Source: Gnetum montanum
Taxonomy: Eukaryota; Streptophyta; Gnetopsida; Gnetales; Gnetaceae
NCBI GenBank assembly: GCA_015680685.1
Contig: MNCI01000920.1
Span: forward strand, 440,880 to 469,332
Direction of reading: 5' to 3'
DNA length: 28,453 nt
Shown here: in pieces, positions 21,920-28,453 of the stretch
Position numbering within the stretch: the stretch's first letter is position 1
How the letters are laid out: each line of letters starts with the position of its first letter
The notes under the pieces: generated by a model
What the model was told of the DNA's origin: nothing
The model's database searches: none
The model's input: only the letters and a program-made list of their open reading frames with translations
Program-made: the position numbers and the translations under genes

Positions 21920-22012
21920 TATTTATAGGAAAATAGGATGCGATATCGCGTACAATACATCGCGTACGTGATATCACGTGGGATGCGATATCACGTACAC
22001 GATATCTCATCC
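21920..22012 (-). promoter_or_regulatory. Internal promoter of A2 resembling its own LTR U3
   Basis: The - strand TATA box (CCTATAAATAGG) lies at 21920-21927. Upstream are closely packed CG-rich palindromic modules: CGATATCGCG at 21941, ACGTGATATCACGT (14-base perfect palindrome) at 21966-21979, and GCGATATCACGTACACGATATC within 21985-22006. The A2 5' LTR has the same vocabulary (GATATCGCGTACGCAATATC at 26041-26060, CGATATCGCG at 26071-26080) at the same side of its TATA box. The TATA box lies about 475 bases before the ORF start. Activity is inferred from sequence only. Confidence 0.6.
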
Positions 22013-23372
22013 CTAGTGATGTGAGACACCAAGAAAATACCCAATTTTTAATGATTTTTCTTGAAATTAATGTTGAAAATTGAGGACATTGTCAAGGATT
22101 AAGATGTCCTAGGGTAATTTCATTGATTTGAGAGGCACTCTTAATGATAATGATGTGAACTTTAGTAATAAAAATTTTACGGTTACGAAAAAAGAGAATG
22201 TAATGGTACATTGGAATGTTAAAGTGATAGAGGGATAATAATAGGGAAAGAAAATTATGAGAAATTAAACTAAGGATAAGAAATTGTGTGTTTGAGCTAG
22301 AGAATCAGTGAAGATTACGAAAAATTACACAAGTGGGTCCTCCCTAAAGCAAGTTCCAACCTATAATGCCCTTGTGTAACCACACTTAAAGTGTCCATGG
22401 GCACTAGAAGGGTTAAATGTAATCTACACTAACTCCACAAAACACACACATGTAAATATCACCGAAATCAGATGAAAATTCTATGATACATGGGACACGA
22501 GCTACAATTACATGAACAGTGAGATGAGATGAACTATAGAAGGGATTGTAGAGATTGGGACATGAGGTAACTGACCCAAGGCACAATGAATCCTGCATGT
22601 AAAGCATGATTAATGTGTCATTAACCCATCATTCCAAGATTAGGACCAAGTCTATCCTTCTAATCAGTGACATTGCATTGTTTCATCCCATGATGAACAA
22701 CTATGAGAGTACCATAACAATAAGGCGTATGATCACTTGGCATTTAGTACAAGGGAGGAGTGATTTTTGTTTTATGGCACTTTGTTTTTCTTTTTCTTCT
22801 CTTTTTTTTTCACTTTACTAAATCTAGAGAAGTTGCCAACCTTTAGGCATGGGTGCATGTCTTTCCAGTGGGACCCCCTAGAACAACATTTGATTTTCGA
22901 ATGTCCTTTTGATTACTCTTACTCCCATTTTTTGTTAGATCTACAAGGATCTTAGTACAACCATGTTGCATGATAACTCCCACAGATGTTACCAAAGAGA
23001 ATCCACAAGTCCTGTTGATGTCACACCCTAATCATTCCCTCTTGGTCCATCCTTCTTCATTCTGGGTACAATGAACACAAGATTAATTTTAAGTTTTTGA
23101 AATATCAAGAATATCCTATACCCTCGAATAGAACCTCTTATTTGTAGAGTGGGTGAGTGGGTGTAATGGGCTTACTATTTCAAATAATTGATCACTCATG
23201 ACTTAATAACATAGAACACACCTCAACCAACGATCCACATGAGTGTTTTATTTGTAGATGAGATCACTTACAAAAACATAAAAAGAAAAAAACATAAAAA
23301 AGATAAAAAGATAAAACAAAAAGTTGTAAAATTAAAGAAAATTGAAAAATATTTATTAATCCTACTTGTTAT
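22013..23372. other. Non-coding spacer between gag and the accessory promoter
   Basis: This is where protease, RT and integrase would lie in an autonomous element. I see no such motif on the - strand in any frame. The stretch is AT-rich, with a purine/A-rich block near 23270-23350. On the + strand, LIFECPFDYSYSHF near 22880-22940 resembles a LINE zinc-finger end but stands alone. Confidence 0.5.
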
Positions 23373-25150
23373 CTAGAATGGGGGATATTTCCCATAACTA
23401 ATCAGTTGAGTATGGAAAGGATTAATAAATGAAGGTTGAGGATCCTTGCATGTTGGAAGTATTGGGGTTGATCCATACTTATCCCCTCGGGGTTCACACA
23501 CTTGATTATAATAAGCATAGTGGGGCACTTTATACAATGTAGTTCCCGGATAACAAGTTGACCCACTATGATATTTTTGACTGTTAGATGGTATGCAAGG
23601 ATTAGGATGATGCCTCCCATGATTGTGTTCATCGGGCTGTATGATTGTTGGAGTGTTAGTTGGTGGCCCTGATGAAGTTACATGAGGCATTGGGTTCGAA
23701 GGTAAGGGTGCATCACAGTGTGGGACTTGTCTTGAGTTGGAAGATGTAGTGGCCTCAGAATTGTGTTGTCCCTTCTTACGGTTCTGTTTAAAGAAAGGAC
23801 ACTTTTGATGTTAAGGAGGCCTTTCACTATTGTTGGTAGTAGTAGCACAAGTGTTGTTCGTGGGTTTGTTGTGGTGGCACAAACACCTTAGGAACAATTT
23901 GTGGCAATGTGGAAGGAGGGAAAGGATGAGAATGTTGAAAGTTAGGAGCAATGTAAGGTGCATAATGTGGTGGTTGTGTTGGAGGCATGGGCTGATAGTA
24001 TTGTGGAGAATGGTATTGTGGTGAGATAAAGTGTGTTGACCTAGTTGGAGGAACAAGATGTTGAACTTGATAAGCGTTTGGATTCGGACAATATGAAGGG
24101 TGCCTCCAGTTTACTAATGGTCTCCCCCATGACTGGGATTGTTTCCATTGTGATCAAACATAGTATCTCTATACGAACTTTGGATGTAGCATGTTTCCCC
24201 AATGCTCATGTAAATGTAACAACATCGGGCATTGGCCTTTGGGGTGGTCGTACAGGCATATGTTGCATTCATATGTATGGTTAGCAGTTGAGCACTTATT
24301 CCCTTCATTCTTTTTCTCCAAATGTCTAATGTTTTGTCCTGCTTCTTGAGTTGTTAAGACTCTATCTCCAATGGTGTTGACACATTCTCCACACTTTTGA
24401 TACATCCAGTCCAACATCTAATTGATCTTTGCCTCAGCTCCTTTTAATGATTGTTGTATTGGCAAAGATGAAGTTTCCACCTTGAGATTTGTTGATTTAT
24501 CCTTTTTATGATTGTGGTCCTTTGTTAAGTTAAGATTTTGGTCCCATTGATGTTTTTCAACACTCTCCCATCTAGCTAATTCTCCTTCTTCTTTTGCTAC
24601 TTGCTTAATAAGCTCTTGGATTTGATGGNGCTGACACTCTTGCGTAGGTTTGATATTTCTCATTAAAGAATTCTACCATTGTTGACCAGTGTCATATTGA
24701 ATTTGGTTTTAACGATCTATACCATACTTTTGCTTGGTCAATGAGTGTCATAGGAAAGAGCTTAAGTTTTTTCCAGCCATTATCAATGTTGTTGCATGCA
24801 CAGGCATTGTAGATGGCTAGTAAATGTTGTTGTGGATCTAAGTCATAGCCTCCTGAAAATTTAGGAAAGTTGTTTAAATCGAGCCTAGGTAGATGGCTCT
24901 CTTTATGATGTCTACGTGAGATTTGAATGACCTCTTGTATTTGCATTAGGCTCGTAGTGGCTAGTGGGGGTTCATTTTCATCAAGTAAGTTATGCTTTCA
25001 TGCATTGTGATGATGTTGTTTTCATTCATGTTTATAAGAAACTCCCACTTCAGGTTATATACTCCAATCTTCATCATCATATAGTTCGTTGGTTCTCCAA
25101 TGAACTTCCTCACTAAGTGTGGCATTATTATTATCTTGTAGGAGAGGCAT
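23373..25150 (-). pseudogene. gag: gag of A2, broken
   Basis: The start is the ATG at 25150 (MPLLQDNNNA), about 120 bases after the primer site. The end is a stop at 23373. The length of about 590 codons includes stops and at least two frameshifts. The Gag core lies near residues 85-150: FPKFSGGYDLDPQQHLLAIY, then KLKLFPMTLIDQAKVWYRSL. This is the plant Ty3 retrotransposon Gag pattern (DP..HL....C, LFP.SL...A..W). A zinc knuckle of form CX2CX3HX4C (CNICLYDHPKGQC) lies near 24215-24255. The C-terminal third is rich in Pro, His, Gln and Tyr. Gag packages element RNA into virus-like particles. The stop after a Pro-rich tail, with no protease joined, supports a gag-only design. Confidence 0.8.
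24629..24629. other. Single unknown base
   Basis: An N lies inside gag. Unlike the Ns at 11024 and 11586 the sequence reads on across it in the same frame, so it may be a single uncertain base. Confidence 0.8.
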
Positions 25151-25272
25151 TGTTATAAAGCTGTGTGTGAATTTATGTGTGACTTTTTAAAATTACTTCT
25201 TTCTAAAAGATATATCGTTAAGTTCTATACAATGACCTTGTATGATATAACTAATCTAGATAACTAGCATCG

Positions 25273-25290
25273 TCCCCGACAATGGTGCCA
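25273..25290 (-). other. Primer binding site of A2, tRNA-Asp type
   Basis: The - strand reads TGGCACCATTGTCGGGGA, one base after the LTR tip. The plant tRNA-Asp complement is TGGCGCCGTTGCCGGGGA. The three differences are all G-to-A or C-to-T. This type of primer is usual in the Tat/Athila branch of plant Ty3 elements. It marks the LTR at 25292 as the 5' one. Confidence 0.85.
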
Positions 25291-25291
25291 A

Positions 25292-26088
25292 TGATGAGTG
25301 GCAAGGTAACCCTACACAACCATACGTATACAAGTGTTTTCATGCATGCAGTTGAACTCCATAGATGGACTAGTTGTGGCACCTAGATCATTAACCCTAG
25401 GTCACAGTTCGCTATCTTCCCACCTAGACTATTTATTAGCTTTTTCATGTATGGTTTAGTCTAGAGTGAGGTGTATGATGTGTTCCTAATTCTAATGCTA
25501 CTCCTAAAGGTAGTGGAAAATAATATTAACTAAGATAAGCTAGGGGGGAAAGGGTAAGAAAGTCTAATCTAGCCTAAGTGTGATGAGCATCCAATTCCTT
25601 GATCAACCATACACATCTTGGACTTCATGCATGACTACCACTAGGATTATCAAGGACAGATCCTAGGTACGCCACTGGGATATCAAGTAGTCACACTTAA
25701 ATGCTCGTAATCAAGTCATACTCTTTCTACGTTACTAGGAGATAAGGGTGAGAGGAAAAAGTAGTAAATAACAATTAAATAAACAAATAACAATTAAATA
25801 GACAAAGTGAATGCTGCAATGATGAAGTAATCTCGATCTTTATTGCTGATCATGTGCGCATCCAAGTACGTCACACTTGAATAAAGAATGTCGTACAATT
25901 ACATTCACCACACTATAGGCAGACACAGGAAAAATAATTTATCTCTGGAGGGATCAAACTTCCAGATCTTTGCTACTTCTGAAACTATCCTCTAAACAAG
26001 GGAGAGCCGCTTCTTATTTATAGACATTGCGGTGGACTACGATATCGCGTACGCAATATCACGGCCCATGCGATATCGCGTCCCATCT
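25292..26088 (-). repeat. 5' LTR of A2 (797 bp)
   Basis: The 3' tip is ACTCATCA (TGATGAGT at 25292 on the + strand), next to the primer site. The 5' tip reads AGATGGGA where TGATGGGA is expected, a one-base change at 26088. A TATA box lies at 26015-26022 and an AATAAAG signal at 25838-25844. It carries the same tandem duplication (near 25767-25803) as the 3' LTR. Confidence 0.9.
26014..26088 (-). promoter_or_regulatory. U3 promoter of the 5' LTR of A2
   Basis: TATAAATAAG is preceded by three palindromic modules: a nearly perfect 20-base palindrome at 26041-26060 (one mismatch) and CGATATCGCG at 26071-26080. The modules are CG-rich in otherwise CG-poor DNA. Confidence 0.65.
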
Positions 26089-26720
26089 CTCTGCATTGAT
26101 AATATGCCAACAACACCTTTAGTGGTGTGGCATTTAATTTAGTGGGAATGGTTTTTTCTTCAATTACTAGGGATTTAGTCTTTTAATGAAGGAAACCTTT
26201 GCATTACTTCATTGCCTGGAGTTTCTAGATTCTTAATCTACCTTGATAACCTCTTTTCCTTCACTTTTAATTGGCTTTTTCAAAGATGAATTATGGCTTT
26301 AAAGCATGCTTGTACCTAGGGTATGTCAACCCTCTTGCCATCTTCTATCAGCATTAGGGTAGTGCTTCCTTAATTTTCTAACCTTCAAGATATCCTATGA
26401 GACATTCTTTCAAGTGCTAGATGAGATTTTCTCTTCTCTCCCCATGCTCTTGAGAAGAATTATATCTTGTAGTTCTTTAAATGCTCTTTAGAGCACAAAG
26501 AAAGATGATCTTTTCTTTGGAAGCTTCCCTACTAACCAAATTTTTTTTCTAATTATCTCTTAAGACATTCAGCTATTTTTACTTTAGATAATCTTTAGTA
26601 TAGAGGATGTCATCTAGCATCTCAAAGTGTACTTTCCCTTCATCACTTAAAAATGTTGAATCATTTTGTTAGTGAATGCTCTTTCAAAAAGGCTATCAAT
26701 ACATTCATCATTAAGATGGG
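26089..26720 (+). pseudogene. LINE ORF2 C-terminal remnant with zinc-finger (zf-RVT) end
   Basis: This is LINE sequence resuming on the right of A2. Near 26120-26180 a frame reads FNLVGMVFSSITRDLVF, which loosely fits the post-RT region. At 26587-26694 the frame reads YRGCHLASQSVLSLHHLKML then HFVSECSFKKA. The plant L1 zf-RVT pattern is RG, then CxxC, then E...H.F..C.F. Here the first two Cys are Ser while H-F and the last C-S-F remain. Strand and order match the RT remnant left of A2, which supports insertion of A2 into one LINE. Confidence 0.6.
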
Positions 26721-28176
26721 TGACCCCCTTCATGAAGATATATGGTTGTGGATTTCCTACAATGATATGCCACATATAGGAGCTAAGGAGGTTACCCTTT
26801 AGCTTAAACTCATGTGGCACATATGATTAACATATTTTTATGTGCAACATGTTCTAACCCTTATTGTAGTGGCTATTATAGTAGTTTATTTCCTTAATAA
26901 GTAAAACAACATTCATAATCAATACATGGTGTGTCTAATCATATTTTTGATAAAGCACATGCTTGCCTTCCATGTTGATTTGTGATACTCTATCATCCTC
27001 CCCTTCATGGTAGTGGTTGTGATGGTTTTTGTTTTTCTTTTGATGGATATCCTCCTTGTTGAATAAATTAGGTTTTACCAAAAATAATTTTAACCTTCTA
27101 ACTTCCTTTCCAAATTTCAAGTTCCTACATGATTTGCTAATATTAATGCTAGCCTATGCACCTCAGATTCACAAATCCTAGAAAATTTCTATGTACAATG
27201 TGTACCAAAACCAGGAGCATAAACAAAAGCACATCAGATTCTTTGATGATATTTTTTTAGTTAATTTAAATTTAAAATAATATTTAATAAATATAAAATG
27301 TAAAATAAATAAAGAAAAATATAATTTAAATATTTTTGTAATTCACTTTCCCACCTACAAATCCATCCCTAGTCTTTACATAAGGTTACATACCCAAGTG
27401 TAATTTGAATTGCAAATCCTTGATTCCTTGCTTCCTAGAATTGAATTCATTTGATGCATAGATACTAGTAATGGCTCAAGCTCATTGTGCCCTAGGGACC
27501 CCAACAATACTAGCATTTTCACTTCATGGTTTCTTTAGTGATTTTATCAAGTTACCGAAAGATGTTTTTGTTTCCATCATAGCTTTCCCTTGAAAAGATT
27601 GGTCATGGAATTTCAGCTCCTTTGTTCATAAAATTCCTTGTATCCCTCCATGAATTTCATAGGTATCTACATCAGCCAATGGCTCCCTAAATATCATGGT
27701 AGCCTCAAATGATATTCTTTCCATTAATTAACTATGCATGCATAAAATGCCCCCTAGTGTAGATCCTTAAGCATCATTTGTATCCTCAAATGTCAATCAT
27801 GATTGAAGGAAATAATGATGGGATAGACTCAAATGATGTGATGGTGCACATTGTTCTTTTGAGCTTCCTCTTATCCTATTGATGGATTTTTGTGGGTGGC
27901 TTTGTCTTATGTCATTAATGAATTATTATGGATGGTTTTTGTTTGTCCTTAGTGAGATTTTTTCTATATCAACTTATGTCCAATTTTCCTTTAGGGAGAA
28001 AGACTACTAGTTTTTTTATGATTGACAAGATCAATCATATTCAAATATATGAGCAAGGTTATGATGTAAATATTCCTATCATAAGTTCAGTCATTTTTTG
28101 TTTCCTTTTCATACATGATTGCTAGTATTTTTGTAACTTTAGTTTTTCTCTTTTAATATATCATTATTACCTCCTC
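26721..28176 (+). other. LINE end and 3' untranslated region
   Basis: No domain is recognised after the zinc-finger remnant. The last few hundred bases are T- and G-rich (for example GGATTTTTGTGGGTGGCTTT near 27883), as in plant L1 3' regions. They end in CTTTTAATATATCATTATTACC, then the poly(A) tail. Confidence 0.5.
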
Positions 28177-28194
28177 AAAAAAAAAAGAAAAAAA
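28177..28194 (+). repeat. Poly(A) tail of the LINE
   Basis: Ten A, one G and seven A directly follow CCTCCTC. Plant L1 elements typically end with TTTAATATAT and pyrimidine-rich sequence before the A-run, as here. Confidence 0.6.
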
Positions 28195-28453
28195 TTGAGT
28201 CCTACCAAATAGATGAAGCATAATAGATAAACCCTCATAGGTATTCTTATTTTAATTTGATTTTGATTTTTCTATGTTTCTTGGTTTCTTTCCCTCTCTA
28301 CTTCTAATTTGAAGCCTTGTAACAACAATGGTTATACATGTAGTTATCTCAAAAGAAATACTTAGATAGGTAAACCTAGGAAGTGATTCTTTAATTCTGT
28401 ATAGTTATTGATTTCACTTTCAATAAAAAAGAAAAATAAACAAATAGAAAAAA
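28195..28453. other. AT-rich flank, nothing recognised
   Basis: No gene is visible. The final 30 bases are A-rich with an AATAAAAAAG start and could be the tail of another retroposon, but the window ends there. Confidence 0.35.

Larger units (their letters stand above)
17720..26088 (-). mobile_element. Family A LTR retrotransposon, copy A2, complete (8369 bp), gag but no pol
   Basis: The element lies on the - strand. In its own order it has a 5' LTR (26088-25292), a tRNA-Asp type primer site, gag (25150-23373), a non-coding spacer, an internal promoter with leader intron, an accessory ORF (21449-18660), a polypurine tract (18502-18491) and a 3' LTR (18490-17720). The LTRs are about 90% identical by eye, so the insertion is old. 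No protease, RT, RNase H or integrase motif is seen in any frame between gag and the 3' LTR. This matches published gag-only elements (TR-GAG type) and additional-ORF elements in plants. The primer site and Gag suggest descent from the Tat/Athila branch of Ty3, which is inference. Confidence 0.87.
8930..28194 (+). mobile_element. L1-like LINE, broken and interrupted by nested elements
   Basis: Pieces of one plant non-LTR retrotransposon appear in the expected order and all on the + strand. They are an ORF1-like domain near 9130-9560, endonuclease pieces at 14027-14390, the endonuclease-RT linker and RT at 16130-17719, the RT zinc-finger end near 26587-26694, and a 3' end with poly(A) at 28177-28194. 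The pieces are separated by element B (10041-13684), a doubtful insertion from 14437, and element A2 (17720-26088). Removing the two firm insertions leaves roughly 7 kb, the usual size of a plant L1. The 5' boundary is a guess; I did not find its target duplication. Confidence 0.7.

Noticed and set aside
22825-22945. A + strand reading (LPTFRHGC then LIFECPFDYSYSHF) resembling a LINE zf-RVT end inside A2
   Set aside because: It stands alone without LINE sequence on either side and lacks the first Cys pair. Chance or a very small captured fragment cannot be told apart.
23811-24056. Overlapping open frames on both strands with His/Trp-rich products
   Set aside because: They are out-of-frame readings of the Pro/His/Gln-rich Gag tail.

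Overview
The window looks like plant nuclear DNA made almost entirely of old, nested retrotransposons, from a large and repeat-rich genome. A conifer or other gymnosperm is my guess; nothing seen proves it. The base composition is AT-rich. I find no intact host gene, tRNA, rRNA or CRISPR array. The coding signals are decayed retrotransposon proteins, and many premature stops look like C-to-T or G-to-A decay of Gln, Arg and Trp codons.

Layout. (1) 1-2301, + strand: the 3' end of an LTR retrotransposon of family A (copy A1), with the C-terminal part of a coiled-coil ORF, a polypurine tract and the 3' LTR. (2) 2302-8900: decayed DNA holding a Ty3-type protease remnant (3010-3479), a candidate LTR (5151-6692), an unrecognised broken ORF and small repeats. 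(3) About 8930-28194, + strand: one L1-like LINE cut into pieces. Its ORF1 lies near 9130-9560, its endonuclease near 14027-14420, its reverse transcriptase at 16130-17719, its zinc-finger end near 26587 and its poly(A) tail at 28177-28194. (4) 10041-13684, - strand: a small non-autonomous LTR element (family B) inserted in the LINE. Its middle piece (11025-11585) lies between two single Ns and appears to be in the wrong orientation. (5) 17720-26088, - strand: a complete family A element (copy A2) inserted in LINE ORF2, with two LTRs, a tRNA-Asp type primer site, a polypurine tract and an imperfect target duplication.

The most interesting unit is A2. It encodes a Gag-like protein but no visible protease, reverse transcriptase, RNase H or integrase. 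Between gag and the 3' LTR it carries a second, sense-oriented ORF of about 930 codons, with an unrecognised globular N-terminus and a long coiled coil. That ORF has what looks like its own promoter: clustered GATATC palindromes, a TATA box, and a 5' leader with a canonical-looking intron. The palindromes and TATA box closely resemble the U3 region of the element's own LTRs. A1 carries the same ORF in the same frame, so it belongs to the family and is not a chance capture. This suggests a gag-only element that depends on other elements for its enzymes and expresses an accessory protein from a duplicated copy of its own promoter.

All calls were made by reading the sequence. Domain names rest on motif recognition, not database searches, and identities are estimates by eye.
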